Assembly (NCBI GenBank): GCA_020747065.1
Contig: JAGMVK010000009.1
Span: 372,001 to 436,000 of the forward strand
DNA length: 64,000 bases
Direction of reading: 5' to 3'
DNA from: Cadophora sp. MPI-SDFR-AT-0126
Lineage: Eukaryota > Ascomycota > Leotiomycetes > Helotiales > Ploettnerulaceae
Positions within the stretch are counted from its first letter, which is position 1. Each line of letters opens with the position of its first letter. The notes under the pieces were generated by a model. That model saw nothing but the letters and a program-made list of their open reading frames with translations, made no database searches and was not told the origin of the DNA. Shown here piece after piece: positions 1 to 12,376 of the stretch. The translations under genes were made by a program, and so were the position numbers.

Positions 1-1320
1 AGATGATGCACAGCCCTGTTCCACATCACCAGGCCCCATTCTGATGCGTTGTACAGTACTGTATCGCTCCATCTTACCCCGCCCGGCTCAATTCTAAGGC
101 AGACTACTGATCTGCCTCACGCCTGGCATCCTGAGGCAGTGGCACTCAATTCGCATGTGACACCCAAGGAAAGAGGTGGTCCGTGCTCACAGCTTTAATG
201 GATGGAAGATGTGAAACCGACTTTTGCAAGCGACTGTTCTGGGCTTCTCTCGGCAGTCTTTCAACCTTTACGGACTCTGTCATCCATAAGGTCAGCTTCG
301 AGTTCGTCAGCAATTTTGCAAGAGGAGCGGGAGGCTACAGTATGTCTGAAAATCAAGTTCGTGCTAGGCAGAGCGTGAAACAATTTGGGAGAAAAGATGA
401 AAGCCGGAAGTGCAAAGCCGGAAAGTTCGTCGCTCCAGAAGCATTTGTTGGCTGCGTACAGGGCCACTTTTTGCCCTGATCGGAGGTATCGGGAAACGGG
501 AATTTTCCGGCAAGGCACGTAGCCACAAACGTCGCAGCAGATCTTATTACGGAGATTTTTTTTTTTTACCGAGGTTACTAATCACACACCGCCGCTGACC
601 AGGATACTTGATCGCTTGATTGGAGGAGGTATCAGCCTATGTGGCAACGGCGCATGACATGGCACATTATGGCCGCCACAATCGTGGCAATTAGCATTTT
701 AGCCTTGTAATAGAACCTGGATATCGTATCTAATCGTTCTATGTGTTTGTACCGTGAAAAAAATTTAATGGTGGTGTTAGAAGTCGAGGGGTCCTATTAT
801 AGTGTGAAAGGAGGCCCTCTATAAATTGAAGAGGGCGGCGACGACGTAATAATAATTTTCGGAATTGATAGGTTAGAAGTGTTCGGGGGAGGCATACTAT
901 ATACTAAAATGAAAGTGAATAGGAATTTTAACACGTTCACATATTTAGAGCCGCTTGAAGTTGAAGTACCTATAATTTGTCTCGCTACGGGGTGCGTCTC
1001 GGCACGCAGGGATAGACGTTAGAGAATGAGAGCTTCTGATAGAAACCCGATTCGATCTTTGGCGGATAGGTTGTTGACTGACTGTTGATAATCCTCTCAA
1101 AATGGATTGGAGATGAAGACAGGGGCTCGCTTGGACATTCCCGAAGCGGCTCACGCTAAACCCCACTTTCCTCTGGCTGGAAGTCCAGCCGTCTTGGATT
1201 TGCTGACATCTCGATCAAGGAAGTCGATGGAGATTCTAAAAAATTCCCATGTATATATTCTGACTCGAGAATCTCGTCTCTAATTGTTCCGTCTGTAGGT
1301 TTTTGTATATACCAGACACG
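1..1320. other. Intergenic region, no supported gene
   Basis: About 1.3 kb without a convincing gene. The open frames here are under 100 codons, overlap on opposite strands and show no recognisable domain. There is a T-run near 548-560 and an AT-rich stretch near 760-950. A TATATA element at 1252-1257, about 65 bp before the first ATG of the ureohydrolase gene, is a plausible core promoter. Confidence 0.6.
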
Positions 1321-2686
1321 ATGCGTTCGCTCTTGACTCTAATCGCGGTGTTGAGCTCTCTCGCCTCAGCATCAGAGCAGAAGCCTCTCGGCAAGGAGAC
1401 AACCTCAAACTTCATTCGGTCCTCAATCTACGGGAAGAACCTCGAAATCTCGTCTCTTCCTGATCCAGTCACTTTACCACCCTCTTTTCAATTCCGAGAG
1501 CAAGACGAGAACTTATTTGGTGGCATCAACACCTTCAGTCATCTTGAATACACGGAATGCACGAAATCCGAGAACAGTGGGACATTCGACATTGGAATTG
1601 TAGGCCATCCGTTCGATCTCGGCGTTTCCTATCGACCCGGTGCTCGTTTTGGACCCAATGGAGCGAGACAAGGAGGACGGAGATTCTCGCCAGCTGCAAG
1701 TTATGAGTACGTCACGTGAAAGTCCTGTGTTAAAGACAAGAATAAGAGGCTGATATTTGGTAGTATGGATCATCCGGGAGTCAATCCGTTCAGAGACTGG
1801 GCAACAGTGACCGATTGTGGTGATCTTTCTAACACTCCATTTGACAAACTGGTTGCGATTCATGAGCTTGAAAAGGGGATGAAGGCTATCAACAATCTCA
1901 AGCCGAAGAATGAATCTGCTGCCGATGCAGTAAGACTCATTACGATTGGAGGAGATCATACTATAAGTAAGTTCTATCATGTTTCTTGTTCTCATATGCT
2001 GATGACTATAGCACTGCCAATTCTCAGAGCTCTTCATTCCACATGGGGCCGCGTGGCAGTACTGCACTTCGACAGCCACCTCGACACCTGGGATCCTAAA
2101 CAACTCGGAGGAGGCTTGACCAAACACTCGGAAGTCAACCACGGCACCATGCTTCATATTGCACACGAAGAGGGTCTCCTGTCCAACAATAGTAATATGC
2201 ATCTTGGGTCTCGCTGCATGCTCTTCGACGAACACTTTGACTTGAACAACGACCTCCGCTGCGGCTTCAGCTACATCCGTGCTCGGGACCTAGACAAGCT
2301 TGGTGTCGATGCAGTTGTCAAGAAGATCGTGGAACGAGTTGGCGATGAATTCGTCTATCTGAGCGTGGACATTGACGTGTTGGATCCTGCTTTCGCTCCT
2401 GCTACAGGAACGATTGAACCAGGTGGATGGACGACTAGAGAGGTGAGTTCTCTTTTGATAAATTTGGTGTTGTGCCAAACTGATCGAGTAGTTATTGGCA
2501 ATCATCAACGGTCTCTCGAATGCTGGATTGAAGATCATTGGATCTGATGTGGTAGAGTACACGCCTATTTATGACAATGCTGCTGAGTCAACTGGCATCA
2601 TGGTCGGGCAGATTATCTTCGAGATCTTACATTGGATGGTCAATGTTCCAGTGAAGAAGCCGGTGGCACAGACTGCAGCATTTTGA
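1321..2686 (+). CDS. Secreted ureohydrolase (agmatinase/guanidinobutyrase-like)
   Basis: Four exons keep frame: 1321-1706, 1764-1966, 2012-2442 and 2492-2686, giving 404 aa. The ATG at 1321 is the first in frame and opens a hydrophobic signal peptide of about 19 residues, so the product should enter the secretory pathway. The three metal-binding signatures of the arginase/agmatinase family are present: GGDHT at about 191-195, DSHLDT at about 217-222 and SVDIDVLDP from about 314. The family hydrolyses guanidino compounds to urea plus an amine or amino acid with two Mn ions. The pattern fits the fungal agmatinase/guanidinobutyrase branch rather than cytosolic arginase; the exact substrate cannot be read. 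A TATA-like element sits at 1252-1257. Confidence 0.9.
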
Positions 2687-3659
2687 TCCTGGAAATGTGG
2701 ACCTCACAGGATGGTTTGCTTTAGGCATCTTGGGTTGATTCGGCCGAATCAGCGAGATGAAAAATGTGTCGCGGTGGAGTTCCAAAAAAAAAAAAATGAT
2801 CAAAATGTACTCGTACTATACAGACAAGCTCTTTTAAACTCACACATTCGTAGCAAATCTAACTACTATACCACATGCAATCGTTGTTCCGGACTCACAT
2901 GCGATTCAACTCCTCAATTCTCTCTTGCCTCGGAACGGGCCTGCAGATATTCCGGCGTAAAATCGTATTCGGCCCTCTAGCTTTGGACTCTCTGGATCTG
3001 CAAGAGTTCCTGAAAAGCCATCCGAACTATCTAAAGGGTAAGGGATACCTGAAGAGGAATGGGGGCGAGATCGACACTCATCTAGTGTTGAAGAAAAGTG
3101 CGGGGTGCAAACCTCGGCGAGTCGGCATCTTCTCCACTGTCGTGCCTAGGGATCTCCTGCCAGGTTTTCATGCTAATGTTGACATCTGTTGTGTGACATG
3201 AGCTTGAATTCGTGCCGTTTCGCTGAAGATGGACTCCGGTACTCCTACTCTACATGTTACTTGCTGTCCTTCCAGGCAAAACATCCAGTATCTACACTAC
3301 GCAAGGTCTCAGTAATGTAATTGGATGTATCCCTTCTGAAGCACGAAACTTGCATGTGGAGCACATGGTAATTCTGGAGTGAGATTCATGCCACAAGTGT
3401 GGAAGACTAGCTGCAGTCCAGTGCTTGTCAAGCTTCGGCATCTATCTAGTCTGTCGATCTGACCTCATTCTGGTAGGTCAACACCCACCGAACAAGAAAA
3501 TGTCTGGGGAAAGTTCATCCCATAATGTGGAGGCGATATCTTGTCCCCTGACATATATATGAGATTCCCAGAAAGTCTTGCATGATGCAAGGTTTCCCCA
3601 GATCTCCTGCACCGTCTTTCAATTGACCAGCATCCTGGTCCCACTGCCTGTCCTCCAAT
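2687..3659. other. Intergenic region; one doubtful ORF
   Basis: Nearly 1 kb between two plus-strand genes. An A-run lies near 2786-2798. An ATG-initiated frame at 2875-3201 (108 codons) has no recognisable domain and I do not call it. TATATAT at 3554-3560, about 100 bp before the esterase ATG, is a likely core promoter element. Confidence 0.5.
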
Positions 3660-5348
3660 ATGCTGTCCCTCATTAGCCTGTCAGCATGCCTCCTTCCTCT
3701 CACTTTTGCAGCTCCAGCAGAGGACAAACGCCAATTATTACCTCCAGTCGTACAGCTTGAGTCCGCAAGAATTGTTGGTTCCAGCTTTCTCGGCGTCGAT
3801 TCATTTAAAGGCATTCCGTACGCTGAACCGCCCGTAGGACAACTCCGTCTCAAGCCTCCTCAACCCCTTGTCAACAACCTGGGCACGGTCCGAGCAACTG
3901 GGGTTCCGCGAGCTTGTCCTCAATTCCTCACGTCAACAAACTCTTCCTCCATCCCTTTCGATGTCTTGACAGACTTGCAAAACACGGGGTTCTTCCAAGC
4001 AGTCTCCAACGCCGGCGAGGACTGCCTAACAGTCAACGTTCAGAGACCATCTTCCGCGAAAGCAGGTTCGAAGCTTCCAGTTGTATTCTGGATGTATGGT
4101 GGTGCTTTCGAGTTCGGTTCGACGCAGATATACGATGCGAGCGAGTTGATCCTCACATCAATCGCGCAAAAGAAGCCCGTCATCTATGTCTCAGTCAACT
4201 ACCGCGTAGGAGGTTTTGGCTGGCTTGGAGGCAAAGAGATCAAAGCCGATGGATCTTCCAATCTCGGTTTCTTGGATCAGCGTGCCGGCTTAGAATGGGT
4301 TGCAGACAACATCGCTCAGTTTGGAGGTGATCCAGACAAAGTTACAATCTGGGGAGAGTCAGCAGGCAGTATCTCGGTATTCGGGCAAATGGCGCTCTAC
4401 AGCGGCGACAACACTTATAAAGGCAAGCCTCTATTCCGAGGAGGTATCATGGACAGCGGCAGTCTCACACCTGCGGACGCCATCGACGGCCCTAGACCAC
4501 AAGGCGTATACGACGCCGTAGTCAAAGAAGCAGGATGCTCAGACTCAGCAGACACACTTGCCTGTCTCCGCGGTGTCGACTACTTAACATTTCTCCGCGC
4601 CACGACATCCGTCCCTGGTGCATTTGACTATCAATCCATCGCCCTCTCCTACGTCCCACGTCCAGATGGCAAAGTTCTTTCCGCATCCCCCGACGTGCTC
4701 GCCCTGAACGGTCAATACGCCAAAATCCCATTCATAATCAGCGACCAAGAAGACGAAGGCACATTATTCTCACTCGTCCAATCAAACATCACCACAACAG
4801 AGCAACTGGTCGACTACTTGGTCGATGTCTTCTTCTACGACGCAGACCGCGCGGAAGTCGAGGCTCTAGTCGCCACCTACCCAGATGATCCGTCGGCCGG
4901 CTCGCCCTTCAACACCGGACCGTTGAATAATGTTTATCCGCAATACAAACGTCTAGCAGCCATACTTGGCGACCTAGTCTTCACGCTCACCCGTCGTGTC
5001 TTCCTCAATGTCGCAAGCCAAGTCAATCCCGAGGTGCCAGCTTGGTCATACCTTGCTTCATATTTCTACGGCACGCCTGTCCTCGGCACTTTCCACGCAT
5101 CAGATATCTTGACCACGTATGGAATACTGCCTGGTATCCCAAGCAGTTCGATCCAAGCGTTCTATATCTCGTTTATCAACAATTTGGATCCAAACTCGGG
5201 GACGGTTGGATTACCGAAGTGGCCGATGTGGAAGGACGGAAAGGAGTTGATGCACTTCAAGGCGCTGAGTAATGAGATTCTGAAGGATGACTTTAGGGAG
5301 GATAGTTATCAGGTTATTCTTGCTAGGGCGGGATCTTTGAGGATATAA
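3660..5348 (+). CDS. Secreted type-B carboxylesterase/lipase
   Basis: Single-exon gene of 562 aa. The first about 18 residues are a signal peptide ending near AAPAED, so the enzyme is probably extracellular. It shows the carboxylesterase type-B plan (alpha/beta hydrolase, Candida rugosa lipase-like): the early [12 protein letters not shown] motif, EDCLTVNV, and the nucleophile elbow GESAG with Ser about 234. An acidic residue follows in the DEGTLF segment and the catalytic His is at about 479 in GTFHASD. The family hydrolyses carboxylic esters; substrate range (lipids, feruloyl or aromatic esters) is not predictable here. The length is normal. Codon composition changes towards the 3' end, from C-rich to G-rich on the coding strand. 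Confidence 0.93.
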   Translation: MLSLISLSACLLPLTFAAPAEDKRQLLPPVVQLESARIVGSSFLGVDSFKGIPYAEPPVGQLRLKPPQPLVNNLGTVRATGVPRACPQFLTSTNSSSIPFDVLTDLQNTGFFQAVSNAGEDCLTVNVQRPSSAKAGSKLPVVFWMYGGAFEFGSTQIYDASELILTSIAQKKPVIYVSVNYRVGGFGWLGGKEIKADGSSNLGFLDQRAGLEWVADNIAQFGGDPDKVTIWGESAGSISVFGQMALYSGDNTYKGKPLFRGGIMDSGSLTPADAIDGPRPQGVYDAVVKEAGCSDSADTLACLRGVDYLTFLRATTSVPGAFDYQSIALSYVPRPDGKVLSASPDVLALNGQYAKIPFIISDQEDEGTLFSLVQSNITTTEQLVDYLVDVFFYDADRAEVEALVATYPDDPSAGSPFNTGPLNNVYPQYKRLAAILGDLVFTLTRRVFLNVASQVNPEVPAWSYLASYFYGTPVLGTFHASDILTTYGILPGIPSSSIQAFYISFINNLDPNSGTVGLPKWPMWKDGKELMHFKALSNEILKDDFREDSYQVILARAGSLRI

Positions 5349-5848
5349 GAGGATGGAGCGGATTGGCAATACTGCCTTGGTAAATAGAGGTAGATGAGGT
5401 TAATGTTGACATCAGATGTCAAGCGAGTCTGGTGAAACTCTTTCTGAATATCACAGAGCAACTGTAATAGGAGGGTACTATTAGGGACATGATGAAAGCA
5501 ATTTCCAAGTGACATTCCCAGGTTTTGAAACTCATATCTTGGACTTCAATATCGTGGTCGGGTCTCATCTCGAGGTAGTCACGTGCAACGGCGGGGTAAA
5601 TTCGCCTTTGTGAAGGTGGGGTCCATCCTTCCCCTACTTCACATCTCAAGCACGCGACGATCTTGGAATCGCATGTCTTCCTTGTGTTATCAAGAGTATC
5701 TGAGGATATCTAAATAAGACTCAGCTTCATACAGACGCCATCAGGTCTCATCTCATCTCCAATTCATCGTCCTTGGTCCATCCATCTGCTCTTCCCATTC
5801 AATCCAAGGTCCGAAAGTTGTACCACCAGTATCAAAATCAAAGTCAGA
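5349..5848. other. Intergenic spacer
   Basis: About 500 bp holding the 3' flank of the esterase and the promoter of the cupin gene. The short frames on the minus strand have no recognisable features. I see no RNA gene or repeat. Confidence 0.6.
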
Positions 5849-6612
5849 ATGGCAGACCCTGCACCTCCGACAGCTCCTCCAACGGATGATTGGAAACATA
5901 CAGGCGTACGGGTTATACCAGCGGACAGCTTAGACTCGAACACTGCCCAAACACCAGGTAGGTCCTTTTTCTCTTCTGCTTCCCTTGCCTGTGCCCATGA
6001 TCATATTTCTGCCCAACTTTCCTGCTGTTGCACAGTGAATGGAAGAAAACCTCACTAACACCAACCCAGGAATGTCCCGCGCCGCGGCAATAAACTTCGC
6101 GCGTGTTGGCGCTCAGAAACTTTGGGCAGGCACGGTAACAATCGACGCAAACGCCAAAACAGGAGCTCACCACCACGGCCACCTCGAGAGTGTGATCTAC
6201 GTACTGAAAGGAAAAGCGAGGATGCGGTGGGGCGAGAAATTGGAGTTTACGGCTGAGGCTGGGCCAGGGGATTTTATTTTCGTGCCGCCGTACGTGCCGC
6301 ATCAGGAGATTAATGCGCTGGAGGATGAGAAGCTGGAGTGTGTTTTGATGAGGTGAGTTGAAGCATTTCTATTATGGGGTTTGATGGTTGGGAGAAAATA
6401 AATCGGAGAGGGACATGGACGTGCATGATCCTGTTTGGGGAGTAAAGAAATGGAAGTGCTGACAGATTTACAGGAGTGATGGCGAGGCAGTTGCTGTCAA
6501 TTTACCGGATCTAAAGCCTGTGGAAACTCCAGAGGGCGTCAAGTGGATTGATCCTACACATGCGAACTTACCAGATCATGATCATCATCACGAGCATGGA
6601 CATAGTCACTAG
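5849..6612 (+). CDS. Cupin-domain protein with His-rich tail
   Basis: Three exons (5849-5957, 6070-6352, 6474-6612) give 176 aa. All junctions are GT-AG and keep frame. The middle exon carries a single cupin barrel. Motif 1 contains HHHGHLE followed by VLKGKARMRWG; motif 2 contains GDFIFVPPYVPHQ. Together these supply the usual three-His/one-Glu metal site. The C-terminus is a His/Asp run (HDHHHEHGHSH), which could bind metal but is outside the fold. Small single-domain cupins include dioxygenases, isomerases and storage-like proteins, so the reaction cannot be named. No signal peptide is seen. It is convergent with the minus-strand sugar transporter, with about 245 bp between stops. Confidence 0.85.
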
Positions 6613-6856
6613 TGAACAGAGCATTCGATTGAAAATCCTGGCGAACTTGGCTCCACAAATGAATGAACTCAGCGCGACACTTGCAGGCTTGTTGCTCAGT
6701 CATCAGGCTCATAGTGCCAATAAAACTGCTAATGAATTTCTTCTGCTGCGAATGGATACCTTTATCACCAATCCTTTCGGTCCACTTTGAAGTAGCTTTG
6801 AGGCCTGTTCTGCCCAGATGCCAACAGAACAACCAACTCGCTTTTCAAGTCGCCAT

Positions 6857-8775
6857 CTACCCCTTCTTCGAAGATCTGATAGTGGTGACATGGGTGACAG
6901 GCTCTAGGCCATCGAGCACGATATCAACCTTTCCTGCCTTCAACTCCTCCAGATCAGGCACGGACGAATGCTTGACGCCATCAAATCTCTCATCAACTTC
7001 CTCAAGTGTAAGACCCTTAGTCTCGACCCAATAGAACAGGACGAATAGTATCATTAATATATCGAAACTGGCATTGATGATATAGGTCTTCCATCCTATG
7101 GCGTCGAGTGCGAAAGGGAACACCATGGTGACGAACAAGCCACAAAGCTTGGTTGTCATCGTATAAAGACCCATGCCTGTTGCTCGAATCTTGTACGATA
7201 AGACTTCGGGTGGGTAAAGTACTGTAAGTGGTGTTATGCCGAAGCTGTACATGCCGTTGTAGATGAAGATCATGGCGATTGTGGCGTAGATGCCGCTGGT
7301 GTGGGTGCTGTTTCCGTAGACGGCTGTCAGGCCGCCGACGAGATAGAAGGCAATTACTTGCCCTCCTAGGGAGAGACAGCAGAGCAATTTGCGACCGAAT
7401 TTGTCAGCAAAATAGGAAGAGACGACGGCGATCACAAACGACCTGTCTCCAGTCAGCGCTCTCGTGACCATGATGTAAACCTGCGACGGTAGAAGTGGGC
7501 CACGATGGATGTTGAGAGAATAGGAGCAACCACATACCAGGCGGTGAGGATGATATTGATCTCTAGTTGTGTCGTGGGGTTCGTGATGCCTGCTTGCTCC
7601 AACATGGTCCCGAAATAGTACGTAACAATATTTGTTCCTGGCAACATAACCATTGCAGAAAAGCCTTGAAAATGAACGTCAGGATTGGTGACAAAGTTTC
7701 ACATCTCAGGAGATACATACTAATGGCAATGATAAGACGTTTTCGGTTGATAGGGTTTGTCATTGCCTGCTTCAATTTGAGCTGTCCTCCTTCGCCCTTC
7801 TCCCATGCTATAGTATCGGTAATCTCGCGGTATTGTAGGAGCTGACTCGGTGTAAGTATATCGTACTCACATCCATTTTTTTCCGTAAATGCCATGGTGG
7901 ACGTATACCAGTGGAAGAATAGAGATGGGGGAGACTCACCACCAAGGGATCGTCCTTGTCTCCTTCAGCATTTACAATCGCTAGAACTTCAAGTGCTTCC
8001 GCGTGGCGATCCTGGCTGACAAGCCACCTTGGGGACTCTGGTACGAAAAGTAAAATGATGGCTGTGATGATACTAGGCCCGATTTGAACCAGCGCTGGAG
8101 TTCTCCAGGCCCAAGTTGACGATAGATGCTGAGTCTGTTGAGATATGAGCATGGAGCACTGCTGGGGACAACGTCCTAAATCATACCCTGTAGCAAATAC
8201 CAGCAGCGATCATAGTGCCGACTCCCCAGCACGAAAAGTACAGTCCCAAAGCGAACGCACGATGCTTGGGTGGACAGGTCTCTGCTACGTATGTTGGAGT
8301 AGCCGTGGCGGCAACGCCAAGTCCCATGCCAATGATAAATCTTCCGACGATAAACATCGCAATATGTGTTGCTGAGCTCATCAATACAGCGCCGATGAGC
8401 GTAATCACACAGGACCAGAAGATCGCCTCGCGACGGCCTCGCCAATCCGTGAGAAATCCAGCACCCACAGCCGAAACTGTGCCTCCGAGATATGCGATGG
8501 CAGTGTTGAGTGATTTGGTCGCGGTGTTGAGTGTGAAGTAAGAAGTATATGTTGGCATCACGTTCAAGCTTCCCATCAAGGAACTGTCATAGCCAAGCAG
8601 CTATACTCATGATCAGTAAATCTTCCGGATTTTCCGATTCTTTTCAACTCATTAACTGTTAACTTACGACTGAATCAGCTACCGAAGTCGCGACGATCAT
8701 AATCAACACAAGGGTAGGGTGACTTGGAACAAGCCTAGAGACATACTGTCTCGGAACCGATTGACGGGTGGACAT
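6857..8775 (-). CDS. MFS sugar transporter
   Basis: Six exons on the minus strand: 8775-8668, 8600-8187, 8134-7940, 7841-7721, 7664-7538 and 7442-6857. All have GT-AG junctions in frame and give 516 aa. The sequence has the sugar-porter pattern of the major facilitator superfamily: LLGYDSSLMGSL in helix 1, DWRGRR in the loop 2-3 position, PESPRWL after helix 6, DKFGRK in the second half, and VETKGLTLEEVDERF after the last helix. It should be a plasma-membrane proton/sugar symporter of 12 helices; the sugar is unknown. A TATAAAAA sequence on the minus strand (plus 8866-8873), inside an inverted repeat, is about 90 bp upstream of the start. Confidence 0.92.
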
Positions 8776-9861
8776 TTCGATAGCGATTTTTCAAGATTGG
8801 GAAGATTCCTGTACCGTCGAGACACTGCTCATCGGCTGAAGATTTCGACAGCTTCTTCAAGGGGATTTTTATAAAATCCCAACTCGGCTTGCGCCAAAGG
8901 GTGTCGGATGAGTGTTCTTGATAAGGATAGATATCTTATCTGCGGTAACATACCAGACGTTCCAATATCGACTAGGTTTGGAGATAAACTTTTGAAGCGA
9001 CACTGCCATACGTGGGGAGCGGAAACGTCCTCCCACTCCTGTGGGTTCCCGGTTGGATCGCCCACCGACCAATGCACAGACTCAGAGAGACAATCGAACG
9101 TCGCAGATGAACCCCAATATTGCTCAACAGAGGTAGCTTTCGACTATCGGGAACAGTCTGTCCTGAGAGTACATGTCTAGTTAGAAATGCTTCATCCAGA
9201 GGTTTAAGTTGAACGTTGAACGATTGTTCTCCCGCTTGGTCCATTGCCTGATAACGAGATTCGTGCTTGGAACGCAGCCTTGACCCCACTTCTGAATTCA
9301 GCCTGTATATCTCCCTTTATTCCAGTTCTTATCTTGGAAGATATCGACTTGTTGAGACACAAAATCGAGTCTAACCTCGGCATGCGCTGTGAAGCATGGA
9401 TTTGACCCCACTAATGAGGTGCCGATCCTTTGGTCCCGATGTAAAGATTAAGCTGAAAGCACATCGTACAGAGTTCAAATGGATCACTGATTACAGTTTG
9501 AAAATCTATTATTTCTCTTCACATCGGAAAGGCTTAAAATCGAGGTGACCGCACAATGGAGTCCTCACATGCTGACCGCACCTACCATGAGGCAAAATAA
9601 TGGTCACAGTCACTTCGAGCATTCACAACCACTGCAAGTTACATGCGCCTCGAACTGAAGAATGAAGTAGTAAAATTCCCGGTCTGGGCTTCATCAAAGG
9701 CGTTTACCAGATTATTTTCCAATTTCCTGAGATAGCTCTGATAATAGAGTTGGGCAATTTACCGACTTGCATATATAGAACAGAACTGCTGGATATATTT
9801 CAATGCAGTAGCTTGACAACACAGACTCGCTTAAAGTACTTGATTCCAATTTATGTCATGT
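8776..9861. other. Intergenic region upstream of the sugar transporter
   Basis: About 1.1 kb between two minus-strand genes. Frames of up to about 105 codons overlap on both strands near 8830-9290 without a recognisable domain. The rest is AT-rich. Apart from the TATA-containing inverted repeat at 8862-8880 I see no structured element. Confidence 0.55.
8862..8880 (-). promoter_or_regulatory. TATA box inside a perfect inverted repeat
   Basis: The 19-bp sequence has arms GGGATTTT and AAAATCCC around a 3-nt centre. On the minus strand it includes TATAAAAA, about 90 bp upstream of the sugar transporter ATG. The TATA role is an inference from position. Confidence 0.5.
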
Positions 9862-10993
9862 TCATACCTTTACTGCTCCCAGAAGGTTCGAATAATTCTT
9901 CGCTGTGTTCATCGTCCTCCACTCACCAGCATTGACCTTCTCATATTTCGCGCCTTTCTCCCCTTCTATCACAATCGGTTCGATGTCGACATCCGCACTC
10001 GGATGCACGAAGAAAGCAGTCGAGTAACGGGCAGGCAGCATTCCGTCGGCATCGATCTTCGAGAGTTGGTCCTTGCTCAACTTGGGACTAGTAACCCGAT
10101 GCATCGTGCTGCGCAAGCGGTCGTTGGACAAGCGTTGCAGCAAGTCTGCCACGTTGATGACACAAGTACCGCGGATTGGTGTGGCGGGAACGAAGTTCTC
10201 GGTGTGGAATGGGTCAACTTCAAGGCCGCCTACTTGGTCTTGGAACAGGATTGTGCAGAGACCAAAATCGGTATGAGGGATGATCCGAGCGTGGCCCTCA
10301 CTTTCGACGATCGAGCGTTGGATCGGCATGTAATGTAAGAGACGCAATTGTGGATCTGCTCGCTGCAAGGCCGAAGTGAAGTAGTCAAGATCGAGGTTCA
10401 TGATCAATGCAAGAGCCTTCAGCACATCTACGGAGAGGGTGAAGCATTTCTAGAGAAGCTGTCAGTGGCAAAGTGAAGCAGTAGGCAACGTGCACTGACC
10501 TGATAGAACGAGTCCAGAAATGTTTTAAAGCCCGCCATCTCCTCATCTGTCGGACACAACTCATTTTTGAACCTTCTGTGCTCGTAACACTAGCGTACGT
10601 GGTGTGAGTGAAGAACCGTTTGCATTCTCAGTTCGGGCAATACAGACCTCTTTATGGTCAGTTCCACCGTTCGCCTCAGCACCATCAGGTGTGTAACCTT
10701 GATTGGTCTCTGCGTCTGAGAGTGTTTGCTTCATCTTCTGGTCGAGCGGACGATCAAAGTATTTCTTGCTCTGTGACCCTGTCAACATTTGCCGAAGTAC
10801 CACGGAACTCGATTACACTGACTGCTGCAAACATTTCATCAATCTCATCTGCTGAGATCCCAAAGTCCTTCAGGTAAATCCATCCATAGGTGTGAAAAGC
10901 ATCGTAAAGCTCTTGGGCGACTGTCCTCTTCTCGGCCTCTGAGCCTGTAATGAAGTTTTGGAAGGAGACGATTGGAAAACTCGCTTCGGCCAT
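9862..10993 (-). CDS. 2-oxoglutarate/Fe(II)-dependent dioxygenase (IPNS-like)
   Basis: Four exons (10993-10823, 10770-10648, 10589-10500, 10449-9862) give 323 aa, all junctions in frame. The N-terminal DIOX_N-like region runs from PIVSFQNF to the FGISADEIDEMF segment. The double-stranded beta helix supplies the iron facial triad: HTD at about 187-189 and His at about 245 (STMHRV). RYS at about 269-271 is the Arg-x-Ser that binds 2-oxoglutarate. The size is normal for this soluble family, which hydroxylates, desaturates or cyclises small molecules. The substrate cannot be inferred, and neighbours do not form an obvious secondary-metabolite cluster. Confidence 0.9.
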
Positions 10994-12376
10994 TGTGTAT
11001 TATGATGCACGGCGAACAAGTTTAGGTCGGTTCCAAGCAAATCTATAAAACAATAGAAATAGGCAAACGCGGTGTTAAGTGTCCCGTAGTAGCCGTTTTG
11101 CTGTCCCTGCCTGAGATTTGGGATCGAATGTCGTTGTTATCTTCACGAGATCAAAAGTGGGGTATGACTAGACTCCTCCGGGCCCAAAGAGGTACCAACC
11201 ATTCCCAATATTTAGTCCAGGAGATAGGTGAAAAGAACGCTCTTTTTGAGGATGAATCTAGACAAGGTTCTGGGGCTCGACTTCAATTCATGATCAGCAT
11301 CTCCTGCTGCTTCTTGAATCAGAACCTTAGAAAGCGCTTCAAGACGTTGATTTAATCCGTTAATCTGGCTGTCCTCTCCGATCTGTTTTCGGAGCTCTGG
11401 CCACTTTATTTCCTCAGGTAATTTGAGTTGCGTCCGTGTCCCATTCTTCTCTTTGGCCGAAAGACCCACCCCCACTGCTTCAGCTGGAGTCAATGATCCT
11501 TATCCATACCGCCAAGCATGGTCATCCCAAGTCTCCTCGAGAGCACCGGAAGCTGTATTTCGCTCCAGACAGTGGAAGAGCAGAAAACACATGTTATTCC
11601 CATTCATTCTTACCAAGCCTTCTACAAAGATGCCTGGGAAACCGACGCCATTCAATGTCGAATGGTTCTAAGCGGAGGCATGATACACCTCGGGCTCAAT
11701 AACTACTACTTTTATCATCAGAAGGCAACAGTGAGTGGTTTAGATCCTCTCGGATATAAACATGGAAGATAGAAGTCAATTTTTTTTCCCCCAGTCGGCA
11801 CTCTGGACAAGCGAGGCAGCGGCATTAAGCCAGATTAAAGCCATGAATTGACCGACAAAATAGAGGACAACATGTATATCGTTCCTGGCTGCTTAGCGCC
11901 GACTGTTCTCCACAAGGTCCATAACTGATACCACTCTATAGATGGGAAGTGGTTGATCGATTCAGAGCTTAGTTCCACAGAGAACGATGAAGTATAATAT
12001 GACTCTCAGCTGAAAGACAATCCTGGCTTTTCGAAATTGATGTTGGGAGCTGAGTGTTAAGGGGAGACTGGTGAAGATATAGAGATTTACACTCTTTTGT
12101 AATGGCTTGGAGTTTCGGTGTACCGTGTCCTTTATTATCATTTCCATTAGACATTCACACATGTCGGTGAAAAGAAAGAAATGTCCCTGTTGTGTCCTGC
12201 GAAAACCTACGCGTGGTGGTGGGGTAAAAGCATCACGTGCATTGTTTCTTACCATGAAACACTTCCAGTTTCACCACCGCCCCTTTCCAAAGGAGCCTCT
12301 TCTCTTGACTCATTATCTCGCTCATTATCTATCGCCTACTCACATTCTCGTGGTATTCATAGCCCGTTTGCCAAGC
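10994..12376. other. Intergenic region with possible gene relics
   Basis: About 1.4 kb. On the minus strand a frame at 11212-11493 (93 codons) has no ATG but encodes a plausible coiled-coil (KQIGEDSQINGLNQRLEAL). On the plus strand an ATG-initiated frame runs at 11518-11772 (84 codons) with no known domain. They may be remnants or unsplit exons; I do not call either as a gene. A short T-run lies near 11779. Confidence 0.35.

Noticed and set aside
2875..3201. 108-codon plus-strand ORF with ATG
   Set aside because: No domain, no splice partner and no recognisable relatives; kept only as a note in the intergenic entry.
11518..11772. 84-codon plus-strand ORF as a gene
   Set aside because: Unrecognised, and overlapping frames in other phases are equally open; reported only as an orphan segment.
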